Shown here: piece after piece, positions 9,241 through 17,946 of the stretch | Layout: each line of letters starts with the position of its first letter | How positions within the stretch are numbered: position 1 is the stretch's first letter | NCBI GenBank assembly: GCA_963840055.1 | Contig: CAWIXM010000003.1 | Coordinates: 62,001-126,000 of the forward strand | Direction of reading: 5' to 3' | Source of the DNA: Rhodoplanes sp963840055 | GTDB taxonomy: Bacteria; Pseudomonadota; Alphaproteobacteria; Rhizobiales; Xanthobacteraceae | Length of the DNA stretch: 64,000 bases | The notes under the pieces: generated by a model | The model's input: the letters and a program-made list of their open reading frames with translations, nothing else | What the model was told of the DNA's origin: nothing | The model's database searches: none | Program-made: the position numbers and the translations under genes

Positions 9241-9698
9241 GGTGTCATTCTCCTTTCTGGCAACGATCGTAATCGGCCCCATCTGTGCGGGACCTGCGAC
9301 AGATGGGCGCGCTGTTTGAATAAGTGCCGGTGCACATGCTTTGGTTCAAACCCTCCTGCAACCTGGTTTCTCTGCAGTTGCGCCAGACTACCCGCCCCGG
9401 GGTAGGCTTTACTCACCGGTAACTTCATCCGGGCGTAACTATAGTTCGTGTAGTGACTAAAGTACTGTACGGGGAGACTTTCGATTTATTGATTCTACGT
9501 GACATACGACCCTATGATTCGACCGATCCTGAGTAGCGCCTCAGTCCCGGAGTCAGGCGAATTTATCAATTCGACACCCGGGTGCGGTTCACCTGCTCGT
9601 GATCGCGCGCGGATTGAGTGAGGATTTTGCTGCTGACGCGTTTCGACAGACGTAGTAAGTATATAATTTGATCGCGTTGTCGGGAGTACCGCGGGGCG
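9241..9698. other. 458-bp divergent intergenic region
   Basis: Lies between the XRE gene (minus) and a small hypothetical gene (plus). A TATAAT at 9662-9667 is 31 bp before the plus-strand start; the best -35 (TTCGAC, 9642-9647) leaves only a 14-bp spacer, so the promoter call is weak. A TAACTATAGTTC imperfect palindrome near 9437 could be regulatory. No RNA gene or coding region is evident. Confidence 0.4.
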
Positions 9699-10034
9699 AT
9701 GTCAAGGACAGGCCAAGAAATGATCTTGGAAGCAGAAGCCGAACAAGAGATCCGATGTGATATTGCAGCGCTTGTGCAAAACCTGATCGCTCAGACAGGT
9801 GACAGCCGGCGAATACTTGAATGTTATTACTGGAGCCAGGAACCAGGCCTGTTAGAACTGATCAGAGCGTTTCTCGCTATGCCGCCGGAAGCGCAGGTTG
9901 CATTACGCACCTTCATGGCGGCGGCGGTTGTGCGCAACTCGATCACCGCATCGATCGACGCCTCAGGCACGCTGACGCTCCGTTCGCCAGAAGCGGCGTC
10001 GTTACTGACCTACTTCGAGGTCCTTCCCTCCTAG
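9699..10034 (+). CDS. small hypothetical protein
   Basis: 111 aa, no signal peptide or membrane segment. The N-terminal half is acidic and helical (EQEIRCDIAALVQNLIAQT) and the centre is rich in aromatic residues (LECYYWSQEPGLLELIRAFL). The C-terminal part (SITASIDASGTLTLRS) looks beta-stranded. I do not recognise the family. A TATAAT box lies upstream and no other gene competes for the strand, so I treat it as real. Confidence 0.6.
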   Translation: MSRTGQEMILEAEAEQEIRCDIAALVQNLIAQTGDSRRILECYYWSQEPGLLELIRAFLAMPPEAQVALRTFMAAAVVRNSITASIDASGTLTLRSPEAASLLTYFEVLPS

Positions 10035-10295
10035 GCGATCGCGTCGTCGACGATCCAGGAGTAGGCAGCGGCTGAACCGAGCCAGGAACGCTCGTCCTCA
10101 GATGGCGGCCGGCAGCGAGCCCGGCTGCCAGATCATGACCCGTCGGCCTTCGCAAAGCGCCCGAACCTCGCTCCGGCGAGGCTCCGGCGAGCGCCATTCA
10201 GCTTGAGCAAACGCGTCGGCCGCCAATAATGGAGCGGCGCCGCGACGAGAGCGAGCTAAAGACGGCGCTGTCGCGTGGTTTGAAGCGGCTAAATC

Positions 10296-10892
10296 ATGAC
10301 CGGTAAAGAGCGGCGATCGTGGAATGCGCCACTGACCGAGGAACAGCTTCGCGCGGTGACGATCGGCGAGGTTACGCCGCTGCACGGCACGATCCTGCTC
10401 GCACCCTATAATCCCGGATGGCCTGCAATGTTTGCGCGGCTGGAGAAGCAGATACGCGATCTTTTAGGCGCTAGAGTCCTGCTGTTGGAGCATGTCGGCT
10501 CCACGTCCATCCCGGGACTTTCGGCAAAGCCGATCATCGATATGGTGCTGGCGGTTGAGGATTTGGCGGATGAAATATCATACGTGCCGCCACTGGCCGC
10601 TGCGGGATATGTGCTCAAGATCCGCGAACCGGATTGGCTCGAGCATCGCCTGCTGAAGTCTCCCGTCATCGACGGGAATTTGCATGTGTTCTCGCGAGCA
10701 TGCGAGGAGATCGACCGCATGCTGGCGTTTCGCGATCGGTTGCGGTCAAGCGATACGGATCGGAGACTTTATGAGCGCGTGAAGCAGGAGCTGGCTGCTC
10801 GCCGCTGGAAATACGTGCAGAACTACGCCGATGCCAAATCGGATGTGGTGAAGGACATTCTCACCAGGGCGACCGCACCTTCCCGAGCCTAG
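10296..10892 (+). CDS. GrpB-family (UPF0157) nucleotidyltransferase-like protein
   Basis: 198 aa. It carries the GrpB signature: an APYNPGWPAMFARLEKQI entry, then the HVGSTSIPGLSAKPIIDM core resembling a nucleotidyltransferase GS...D motif, then a C-terminal helix with YVQNYADAKSDVV. The biochemical role of the family is not settled. No partner gene is apparent; the 261 bp upstream hold only GC-rich direct repeats (ctccggcgag). Confidence 0.88.
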   Translation: MTGKERRSWNAPLTEEQLRAVTIGEVTPLHGTILLAPYNPGWPAMFARLEKQIRDLLGARVLLLEHVGSTSIPGLSAKPIIDMVLAVEDLADEISYVPPLAAAGYVLKIREPDWLEHRLLKSPVIDGNLHVFSRACEEIDRMLAFRDRLRSSDTDRRLYERVKQELAARRWKYVQNYADAKSDVVKDILTRATAPSRA

Positions 10893-10977
10893 GACAGGTT
10901 TCGCCGCGTCAGGCTCATCGCTGCGTATTCGTAGCGAGCAGGTCGATCCGCTGCGACTGACGCAAATGCAGACCGGC

Positions 10978-11469
10978 CTATTGCATTTCGGCGATTTCCA
11001 ATCGAGCCCGCGCAGCCGCGAGGTCGATATTTAGTGCTCGAAGCAATTGAGCCGCAGGATCCGGCCACTCGCACAGCAGAAGCGCTTCGAGAAAGTGACG
11101 TGCCCGGATTTGACCTGTTTTAGTGGGGCGTGCCAGTTCTATCGCTCGTCGAAAAACGGCGCGCGCCCCAGAGGTAAGTGGTGGAAGCCTATGAAAGGAG
11201 GACGTCTCCGCCGCAAATTCGAGATCGTTAGCTTCAATGCCCACCGCGGCGAGCGCAGCGCGATCGAGAGCCGCTCGCGCAGCTCGCGCCATCTCCAAAT
11301 CAATACCAAGCGCGTCTGCGGCCCCGGATGCCGGGTCGTGAAGGACTCCAAGAAGCATATGGTCGGTGCCAATACTGCTGGCGCCGGTACAATGCATTTC
11401 TTCAGCAGCCCTCGTAAGAACCGACTCTCTGGCGTCCTCACTGAGTCGTAAGAACATCATCTGCCTCAT
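10978..11469 (-). CDS. Clp N-terminal-domain protein
   Basis: 163 aa with two Clp_N-type repeats (GTDHMLLGVLHDPASGAADAL and RARHFLEALLLCEWPDPAAQLL) and no AAA+ ATPase part. In ClpA/ClpC this domain binds substrates and adaptors. Here it may act as a stand-alone adaptor or have been recruited into gene regulation. Its ATG overlaps the stop of the preceding HTH gene by 4 bp, so the two are translationally coupled. Similar HTH-plus-Clp_N pairs occur in actinobacteria and rhizobia, from memory. Confidence 0.85.
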   Translation of the reverse strand: MRQMMFLRLSEDARESVLTRAAEEMHCTGASSIGTDHMLLGVLHDPASGAADALGIDLEMARAARAALDRAALAAVGIEANDLEFAAETSSFHRLPPLTSGARAVFRRAIELARPTKTGQIRARHFLEALLLCEWPDPAAQLLRALNIDLAAARARLEIAEMQ

Positions 11470-11678
11470 TTTTTTGCGTGCTTTTTGTGGGCTGACTGTC
11501 GACTAACTCCGAGAGCGTCTCCGATCAGCTCCCAGGACCACCCCTGCCGCCGCGCCAGCTTCACATGCTTCTCTTCAACCTTCTCGGCCAGGCGATGCAG
11601 CGCGGCGGCAGCGCGCAGGCCGGTGGCGGGGTCGACTGACTCGATACTCTCCAAGAGCTCGTTCAGCTTCGGTTCCAT
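11466..11678 (-). CDS. small HTH DNA-binding protein
   Basis: 70 aa from ATG 11678. Residues 1-45 are helical (PKLNELLESIESVDP, HRLAEKVEEKHVKLARRQ). The C-terminus WSWELIGDALGVSRQSAHKK is a clear helix-turn-helix with a basic tail. The start was chosen because a promoter and two operator palindromes end just before it; longer upstream frames read through those operators. It heads a two-gene operon with the Clp_N protein, and the operators suggest autoregulation. Confidence 0.85.
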   Translation of the reverse strand: MEPKLNELLESIESVDPATGLRAAAALHRLAEKVEEKHVKLARRQGWSWELIGDALGVSRQSAHKKHAKK

Positions 11679-11679
11679 A

Positions 11680-11727
11680 TTGTCAGCATAAACTGACAAG
11701 GCGGACCTTGTCAACTTTAGTTGACAG
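11680..11727 (-). promoter_or_regulatory. two palindromic operators over a sigma70-type promoter
   Basis: Two inverted repeats share the half-site TTGTCAR: TTGTCAG-CATAAA-CTGACAA (11680-11699) and TTGTCAAC-TTTA-GTTGACAG (11708-11727), centres 28 bp apart. Read on the minus strand, TTGACA (11709-11714) and TATGCT (11685-11690) with an 18-bp spacer form a promoter lying inside the two operators. The -10 is only 6 bp from the ATG at 11678, so the transcript is probably leaderless. Binding by the adjacent HTH protein would block transcription. Confidence 0.75.
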
Positions 11728-11812
11728 TTCGCACGCGGCCGTTCGCGCACGATTCCAGTCGGACGCTTAGGGCGTTTCGCGATGAACGCGCATCGCGATG
11801 TCCCGCATCGGC

Positions 11813-12556
11813 TCACGGCTCGCGGCCAAGGGCCTCGAGCATCGCCGCCGTGGCTTGCGCATCGCTGACCATGGCGTCGTGCCCGGTGGCGAGCAGCGAA
11901 ACGGGCCACCCGCGGTCCTGCGCGCGCTCACGACTAATCGTGGTCGGGCGATAGGCAGGCGACGTGCAGGTGATGTAATGCGCCGGCAGGCCATTGCCGC
12001 AGCGGTGCTTGAGCCTGAGCGGCGTGATCAAGGTAGCGAAGGGATGCGGCGTCAAGCGGCGCGCGAGCCAGGCGGCGTCGCCGGGGTCGCTTACGCCGAA
12101 GCTCTCCGGCGGAGCCGGCGGCAAACTCAGTCCGCCGGAGGAATCCTGTGCGGCTTTCGTACGGTCGGCGACCAGATCGGGAGGCAGCAGGCCGAACCAG
12201 GTTTCGCCGTCCTCCATGATGGCGGCATCGAGATAGATCAGCTTGGCGATGCGCTGCGGCGCCCGGTCCGCCGCGCCGCTGATCGGCGCGCCGCCGAAGC
12301 TATGGCCGACCAGCACGACCTCGCTCAGGTCTTCCCACTCGAGATGGTTCACGACGTCGGCGACGAAGGTGTCGAGCGTAATCGACGCTGACAGCAGATG
12401 CTTGCGCTCGCCCAGGCCGGTCTGGGTCGGCGTCATCACCTTGTGCCCGCGGGCGCGCAGCACCTCGGCCACCCGACTCCAGCACCAGCCGCCGTGCCAC
12501 ATGCCGTGGACCAGCACGAATGTTCGAGAAGATGGGGCTTTGGCCATTTTCTGCAC
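11813..12556 (-). CDS. alpha/beta hydrolase (plant-esterase-like)
   Basis: 247 aa. The oxyanion region is FVLVHGMWHGGWCW, the nucleophile Ser86 lies in LVGHSFGGAP, an acid in KLIYLDAAIME, and the catalytic His in the C-terminal ATGHDAM. The HGMWHGGWCW and GLGERKHLL motifs are those of the salicylate methylesterase/hydroxynitrile-lyase group, so a small ester or cyanohydrin is a plausible substrate. It is transcribed alone. ATG 12547 is an alternative start. Confidence 0.88.
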   Translation of the reverse strand: MQKMAKAPSSRTFVLVHGMWHGGWCWSRVAEVLRARGHKVMTPTQTGLGERKHLLSASITLDTFVADVVNHLEWEDLSEVVLVGHSFGGAPISGAADRAPQRIAKLIYLDAAIMEDGETWFGLLPPDLVADRTKAAQDSSGGLSLPPAPPESFGVSDPGDAAWLARRLTPHPFATLITPLRLKHRCGNGLPAHYITCTSPAYRPTTISRERAQDRGWPVSLLATGHDAMVSDAQATAAMLEALGREP

Positions 12557-12744
12557 GCGTCACGCGATCCCACGCCGAGCGGCATGGCTGCTGCAACATC
12601 ATACAAGCATCGGCGCGCACGATCATGTCATGCAATTCCGTCTCGCGGCATCATCCGGCTTTGCGATCGTGTGGCGCGAGCGCGGCAGGTAAGTAACATT
12701 ACCGATCGACTTGGAGTCGTGCGCCATAAATCGACCCTGCTGCC

Positions 12745-14367
12745 GTGCAGAATCTGAAGCAAAGCGATCGAGCGGGAAGTCTCGTGAGAATGAGCGCGCT
12801 GAGGCTCTGGACCTTATTGCTATTTGCGTTTTTTGCCTTGAGCCAGGCTCAAGCATCCGGCTTTACCGAGATCGAAATCCGTAAGGATCGCGACGGCGCC
12901 GGTCCCAGTCATATTTTTCACTTGCATGACAATGTGGTGGCGGTGGTCGATCCGCTGGAGGGCGTCATCTCCGCCTATCGAGACACCGACGATGCCGCGG
13001 TGAAGACCGCATTGATGCCGACCGGCTTTCGCCCGTGGCGGCTTGTGCGACAGCCGGCGAGCGTCGCGATCATCTCCGAGGATGGGAAGCGGCGCATCGA
13101 CGTCGGCCGCGACGAGTCCCATTGGCCGCGCGAATTCGCCGCCGCCGCGCATGATGGCAAAAATCCGGCGTACCGCATTCCACCGGTGGTCCGCACCCGG
13201 TCAGGCCTGACGCTCAAGGCCTTCCGCGGCGAACGCGCATTGGCGATCCGCGCCATCGGCCCCTACTACCTCGCCAGCGCCCGCGAGCTGGACCGCATCG
13301 GCGACGGACGGCGCTACGTGCTGTGGAAGGAGTTCTATCTGAGCGAGCCGCCGCCGGACCAGCCGGACGAGCAGAGAATCAAAGTCAATGTCTATGTCGG
13401 CCGGTTCGAAAAGGACGGCACGCTCTCCGGAATCGCACGCCTGCCGCGCGCCGCGATGTCGCGTATCGGATTCGATTACGCGACGATCATGCCCGACGGA
13501 ACGATCGCGCTCCTGGCGAGCCTGATCTCGTCCGACAAGCCGGGCCCGTTCAAGATCTACCGCCTGCCCTTCCAGACGCCATCGCCGCAATTGGTCAAAT
13601 TGCAAAAGACGAAAGGACGGGCCCATCATTGGCCGTTGCCGCCGCCGCTCTCCCCCATGTTTCCTCTCATCGAGCCGACCGACGCGACGACGCTCGACGT
13701 CGGCGAAGAGGGGCGTCCGGCCCCGCAAGGCCGCCCGAACGGCGCCGCGGCCGTTACCCGGCCAAGCATGCGCCAAACAATGAATGCTTATCGCGATCAC
13801 CAATGGACATTGACCGACGACAATCTGCGCAATCCGTGTGAGACGGTCGTCGTCGCCGGAACGCCGATTGCCTGTCGCCGCCCGGACCGCTTTGTGCCGC
13901 CCCCCGAGGTTGCGAGGCGATCGCGGCCGGCCGACATGACCGGCGTGCCCTATGACTGGGGCGGATCGGATTCCCTCGAGCGCTTCGACCAGAAAATCGA
14001 ACAAGGCTACATCGCCGGCAATATCGGCGGGACTTTTTGGCCCGACGGAACTCGCCGAGTGACGGCCGGCGTCGACTGCTCCGGGTTCGTCGCCAATGTG
14101 TGGAAGCTCGGCCGGCATATCGAAACATCCGAGCTGGCCCAGGTCACCGAGCGCGTTGGTTCGCTCGACCGCATGCGCGTCGGCGACGCGCTGCTGCTGC
14201 CCGACCGTCACATCGCGCTCTATCGCGGACAGGTGGAGCCCGATGGCGCTTCGCTCGCCATTCGCGTGACCGAAGCGGCCAGCCGCTGCGGGTCGGTGTG
14301 CGACAGCACTTACGAGATCGATCACTTCTACGGCTACGCGCTGCGTCGCTCCAAGACGCTGCGCTGA
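12745..14367 (+). CDS. secreted protein with C-terminal NlpC/P60-like domain
   Basis: 540 aa; the start may be ATG 12790 (MSALRLW), which puts a signal peptide (TLLLFAFFALSQAQA) at the N-terminus. Residues about 60-350 repeat short strand motifs and could form a propeller-like fold; I do not recognise it. The last 140 residues carry GVPYDWGGSDS, then Cys445 in GVDCSGFVANVW and His489 in DRHIALYRG, which match the NlpC/P60 Cys-His arrangement. It should act on cell-wall peptide or a related amide outside the cytoplasm. The fusion of an unknown domain to an NlpC domain is unusual. Confidence 0.75.
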   Translation: MQNLKQSDRAGSLVRMSALRLWTLLLFAFFALSQAQASGFTEIEIRKDRDGAGPSHIFHLHDNVVAVVDPLEGVISAYRDTDDAAVKTALMPTGFRPWRLVRQPASVAIISEDGKRRIDVGRDESHWPREFAAAAHDGKNPAYRIPPVVRTRSGLTLKAFRGERALAIRAIGPYYLASARELDRIGDGRRYVLWKEFYLSEPPPDQPDEQRIKVNVYVGRFEKDGTLSGIARLPRAAMSRIGFDYATIMPDGTIALLASLISSDKPGPFKIYRLPFQTPSPQLVKLQKTKGRAHHWPLPPPLSPMFPLIEPTDATTLDVGEEGRPAPQGRPNGAAAVTRPSMRQTMNAYRDHQWTLTDDNLRNPCETVVVAGTPIACRRPDRFVPPPEVARRSRPADMTGVPYDWGGSDSLERFDQKIEQGYIAGNIGGTFWPDGTRRVTAGVDCSGFVANVWKLGRHIETSELAQVTERVGSLDRMRVGDALLLPDRHIALYRGQVEPDGASLAIRVTEAASRCGSVCDSTYEIDHFYGYALRRSKTLR

Positions 14368-14392
14368 TCGGCGTCAGGAATGAGGATCGGCC

Positions 14393-15013
14393 TCAGCCTT
14401 GTTGCGCCTTGGCGATTTCCTCGTCCTTCGCCGTCGCGCGTTTGAGCGCGGGGCGGTCGGCGAAGCGGGCGATATAGTCGGTGAATTCCGCGCGCGGCGG
14501 GATGAGATTGAATATGGTGGCCCAGCGTAGGCCTGAGCCAATCACGACATCGGCGGCGGTGAACTGGTCGCCCAACAGGAACGGGCTGCCGCTCACGGCG
14601 CGCGCCACGACGTCCATGGTGGTATCGAAGTCGCCATAGGGGAGCGCCTGGCGCGGCGCTTCCTCGGCGCGCTTGAACGCGCGGTCCATGATCGCCGGTT
14701 CGAGCGCGCCCGGATTGAAGAACAGCCACTTGAGATACGGACCGCGCCGCGGATCGCCGATCGGAATATTGAGCCGCGCCTGGGGGAATGCGTCGGCGAG
14801 ATAGCAGCAGATGGCCGCGACTTCAGTGATGATCGCGTCGCCATGGCGCAGCGCGGGCACCTTCCCCATCGGGTTGATCGCGAGATACTCCGGCTCGCGG
14901 TTCTCGCCCCTTTTGAGCACGTGCAGTTCGAACGGTTCGCCGACCTCCTCCAACATCCAGTGCACGATAGAAGAGCGCGAAGGAGCGAGGTGATAAAGCG
15001 TAAGCGCTGCCAT
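14393..15013 (-). CDS. glutathione S-transferase family protein
   Basis: 206 aa from ATG 15013 (AAAGG upstream). The N-terminal thioredoxin fold is LTLYHLAPSRSSIVHWMLEE with the cis-Pro loop NPMGKVPAL and the glutathione-binding ITEVAAI. The C-terminal helical domain carries FLLGDQFTAADVVIGSGL. It probably conjugates or reduces with glutathione; the substrate is unknown. It converges with the NlpC/P60-like gene, 25 bp apart. Confidence 0.92.
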   Translation of the reverse strand: MAALTLYHLAPSRSSIVHWMLEEVGEPFELHVLKRGENREPEYLAINPMGKVPALRHGDAIITEVAAICCYLADAFPQARLNIPIGDPRRGPYLKWLFFNPGALEPAIMDRAFKRAEEAPRQALPYGDFDTTMDVVARAVSGSPFLLGDQFTAADVVIGSGLRWATIFNLIPPRAEFTDYIARFADRPALKRATAKDEEIAKAQQG

Positions 15014-15143
15014 TGACGGGCCTTTCTGCATTGCGCCGCCGATGCGGCTGGCGAGGGCGAACCGTCATAGGCGGTAATCATGACGGTTTGTAGCAACGCC
15101 GTCCGGCAGGCGAGTCTCGACTCCAACTTCGCAGCCGCGCGGC

Positions 15144-15674
15144 TCAGGCGACCGGCTTCAGCCCCTTGGCGTAGGCCTTCCAGCGGCGGACGTAATTGTC
15201 GGCCCCGGCGGCGATTGATTTCACCGCCTTCTCGTCGAGCGTGCGCACGACGCGGCCGGGCGCGCCGACGATCAGCGAATATTCGGGAAACTCCTTCCCC
15301 TCGGGAATGACCGCGCCCGAGCCCACGATCGAGCCGTGCGCTATGCGGACGCCGTTCATCACGATCGCGCCCATGCCGATCAGACAGTGCGAGGCGACCG
15401 TGCAGCCATGCATAATCACGTTGTGGCCGATCACGCAGTCGCTGCCGATGGTAAGCGGATAACCGGGATCGGTGTGCAGCGTCGCATTGTCCTGGACCTG
15501 GGAGCGGACCCCGACCTCGATCCACTCATTGTCGCCCCGCAGCACCGCGTTCCACCACACGCTCGCCTCGGACAAGAGCCGCACGCGGCCGATCAGCACC
15601 GCGGTTTCGGCGACCCAGGACTGACCATCGGACGGAAATTCCGGCCGCACCCCAGCGAATTCGTAGATCGGCAT
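15144..15674 (-). CDS. gamma-carbonic-anhydrase-family protein (hexapeptide repeats)
   Basis: 176 aa from ATG 15674 (GGGAGA site upstream; longer forms begin in low-complexity sequence). It is a left-handed beta helix of hexapeptide repeats (ETAVLIGRVRL, TIGSDCVIGHNVIMHGCTV, CLIGMGAIVMNGVRI). The three metal-ligand histidines expected of the family are visible (TLHTDP, IGHNVIMHG). Members are carbonic anhydrase-like or acyl-related proteins (YrdA/PaaY); activity is not assured. It lies 130 bp upstream of the GST gene on the same strand. Confidence 0.9.
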   Translation of the reverse strand: MPIYEFAGVRPEFPSDGQSWVAETAVLIGRVRLLSEASVWWNAVLRGDNEWIEVGVRSQVQDNATLHTDPGYPLTIGSDCVIGHNVIMHGCTVASHCLIGMGAIVMNGVRIAHGSIVGSGAVIPEGKEFPEYSLIVGAPGRVVRTLDEKAVKSIAAGADNYVRRWKAYAKGLKPVA

Positions 15675-15862
15675 GAACACTCTCCCAGTGAGCAAAACAT
15701 CGGCGAACTTGCCACGGCAGGCCCGGCTTGGCCACGGGCATCGGGAAATGGAATGCGTGTGGAGGCGATCGACGGAGGGATTTTGTGCGCCCGCCGAACG
15801 GGGGCGACGTTCCGGGCGGGCGTGGCATACTCCGCCGCTGATTCGCGCAGGCGGAGGCGGGC

Positions 15863-16585
15863 ATGGCTGCGGAGGGAGCAAGGCGAGGAGACGCGAAGGG
15901 AGCGCGTGCGCCGGCGCGATCCGCCCGGCGTCTGCTTGTTGCGGTGCTGTCCGCGGTTGCCGTCGCGGCGACGGGCGTCGCCTTCGTCGTGTACGCGCTA
16001 TGGCCGCGCTGGCCCGAGGCGGCGCCGGCGGCCGACGCCCCGCATCTGCCGATCGTCATCGCCGGCGAGACATTCCAGGTGCCGCCCGCGGCGATCCGCA
16101 GAAAAGTGCAGCGCCGCCCCGGTCCGCAGGAGCGGATCGACCTCGTCTTTTCATGGCCTGCGCTTGCGCCCCCCGCGCCGAGCGACGACAAGACCGCCGT
16201 CGCACAGCCGCAGCGGCTCTTCGTCAGCATCGCGGCGCGCGACGGGGCGGCGGAACCGGCGGAGCGGTTACGCACAATCTATCTGCGTTACGCGGCGGAC
16301 GAGCCGTCGAACGCACCGGAAGGGCTGACCGTGACCGCCTTCCGCGACGGCACGCCCTACGAGGGCGAAGACCTCGTCTATGACGAGAGCGCGCCCGAGC
16401 ATTTCGTCGCCCGCTGCAGTCGGTCCAAGAATCCCCTGACCCCGGCTTCGTGCTTGCTCGAGCGTTTCGTCGGACAGGCAAGCTTCACCGTGCGCTTCCC
16501 GCGCGAGTGGCTCGCCGATTGGCGCGGCTTCGCGAGCGGGCTCGACCGACTGATCGCCGAGCTTCACCCGAAGCGCGCGGGATGA
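15863..16585 (+). CDS. hypothetical membrane-anchored protein
   Basis: 240 aa. A single TM helix follows a basic N-terminus (about residues 22-46, RRLLVAVLSAVAVAATGVAF), leaving about 190 residues probably in the periplasm. The soluble part has conserved-looking segments (LPIVIAGETFQVPPAAIRRK, CSRSKNPLTPASCLLERF) with two Cys that may form a disulfide. I do not recognise it as a named family. It converges on the DUF3126 gene across a palindromic repeat. Confidence 0.75.
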   Translation: MAAEGARRGDAKGARAPARSARRLLVAVLSAVAVAATGVAFVVYALWPRWPEAAPAADAPHLPIVIAGETFQVPPAAIRRKVQRRPGPQERIDLVFSWPALAPPAPSDDKTAVAQPQRLFVSIAARDGAAEPAERLRTIYLRYAADEPSNAPEGLTVTAFRDGTPYEGEDLVYDESAPEHFVARCSRSKNPLTPASCLLERFVGQASFTVRFPREWLADWRGFASGLDRLIAELHPKRAG

Positions 16586-16598
16586 CGCCTGTGCCTGA

Positions 16599-16680
16599 GA
16601 GCGAATTCCGTTCCGGTGGAATCGGAATTCGCTCTCGTTTTCCTTGAGTGGTCGCATTTTCTGCGGCGAACCGGTTCCCA
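16599..16680. repeat. intergenic palindromic element
   Basis: GAGCGAATTCCG (16599-16610) pairs with CGGAATTCGCTC (16623-16634) as a perfect 12-bp stem. It is followed by a second imperfect fold (AATGC..CGCATTTT, 16655-16692) of the kind found scattered between genes in Bradyrhizobium-like genomes. It separates two convergent genes, so it may double as a bidirectional terminator. Confidence 0.65.
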
Positions 16681-16698
16681 CTTCGCCGGAAAATGCTG

Positions 16699-16908
16699 CT
16701 AGTCCAGGTCGGCGCCGAGGATCGCCATCTGGAAATTATAGGATCGTTCTTCGTCCTCGTCGTCGACGAACATGACGCCGATGAATTCCTCGCCGATATA
16801 GACCTCGGCGGAATCTTCCTTCTTGGGCCTGGGCACGACCCGCAGCCGGGCGTTGCCGAACAGGCGGCGCATATAGGCTTCGAGCTTCCTGATTTCGAGC
16901 GCGTCCAC
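16699..16908 (-). CDS. DUF3126 family protein
   Basis: 69 aa starting at GTG 16908, selected because GGAGGG lies 6 nt upstream. The sequence (LEIRKLEAYMRRLFGNARLR, then EVYIGEEFIGVMFVDDEDEE) matches the short, acidic-tailed DUF3126 family of alphaproteobacteria, whose function is unknown. It has no signal peptide. It is a useful taxonomic marker. Confidence 0.9.
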   Translation of the reverse strand: MDALEIRKLEAYMRRLFGNARLRVVPRPKKEDSAEVYIGEEFIGVMFVDDEDEERSYNFQMAILGADLD

Positions 16909-17082
16909 GTTTTTCCCTCCCGGCGGGTTCACCGGCAGCAGTATACCGCGTCCGGCGCACGGCGCACCCCTGCACTAATATAAGCCGCCCCTCCACAGGC
17001 GGGGCGGCGGGGCGGCTGTGTGCCCCGCATCGGAACGATGCCGCGCGGTGCTTGCATTACGCGCCTTGATACGCGACGAGCG

Positions 17083-17835
17083 TCACGGCCGCTCGCCCAA
17101 GAAGCGCAGCACCGCCTGCTTGAACACCCTGTCGCCGACCGCGCGCATGTGGTCGCGCCGGGGAATGTCGACGGCTTGCGCGTCGGGGATCAGCGCCGCC
17201 AATGCGTGGGGGGAGCCTGCGATTTCGTCCTTGGTCCCGACCGCGACCAGGACGGGGACGCCGATCCGCCCTGCCTCGGCGCGCGTCAGGCTTTGCCGCG
17301 ATCCGCGGATGCAAGCGGCGAGCGCCGCCAGGTCGGAGCCGGTTTCCTCGGCGAATTCGCGATAGGCGCGGGCCTTGGGGTCGCGCACGTCGGCCGCCGA
17401 CGGCGCCTCCAGCGCTTCGGCGACATTGTCGGGAAGACCGGCGCTTTCGACCAGGCGAATGCCGAGCCCGCCCAGAATCGCCGAGCGCACCCGCTCGGGA
17501 TCGGCCAGCGCCAGGAAGGCGGCAACGCGTGCCCCCATCGAGTAGCCAAGGATATCGGCCCAGCCGAGCCCGAGATGATCGAGCAACGCCCGCACATCGT
17601 CGGCCATGATCGCGGTGTGGTAGGCGGCGGGGTCGTACAATTTGGTCGAAGCGCCGTGGCCGCGCATGTCGGGCGCAATCACCCGCCGCCGGACGCGCGT
17701 GAGCGTCGCGATCCAGCGCGTCGCCACCCAGTTGGCCTCTTTATTGGAGGCAAATCCGTGCACTAGCACGATCGGCTCACCCTCCCCTTCATCGAGAAAG
17801 GCGATCTCAACGTCGTCGTGGCGGAGGCTTGGCAT
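17083..17835 (-). CDS. alpha/beta hydrolase
   Basis: 250 aa. Oxyanion region IVLVHGFASNKEANW, PDMRGHGAST, and nucleophile Ser99 in ILGYSMGARVAAFL. The acid is in VLVAVGTKDEIAG and the His in IPRRDHMRAVGD. The full triad is therefore present. The substrate is not apparent; the lid region (residues 125-185) is Ala-rich and typical of lipase/esterase-like members. It is transcribed alone. Confidence 0.9.
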   Translation of the reverse strand: MPSLRHDDVEIAFLDEGEGEPIVLVHGFASNKEANWVATRWIATLTRVRRRVIAPDMRGHGASTKLYDPAAYHTAIMADDVRALLDHLGLGWADILGYSMGARVAAFLALADPERVRSAILGGLGIRLVESAGLPDNVAEALEAPSAADVRDPKARAYREFAEETGSDLAALAACIRGSRQSLTRAEAGRIGVPVLVAVGTKDEIAGSPHALAALIPDAQAVDIPRRDHMRAVGDRVFKQAVLRFLGERP

Positions 17836-17946
17836 GGCGGGAGGCCCAATGATCGTGCCGGCGCATTGCTATATATTTTTCTAATAAATGACAACGCATT
17901 AGAGATAGATATTGCGATTGAAAGTGAGCGATGAAACGCTCGACTG

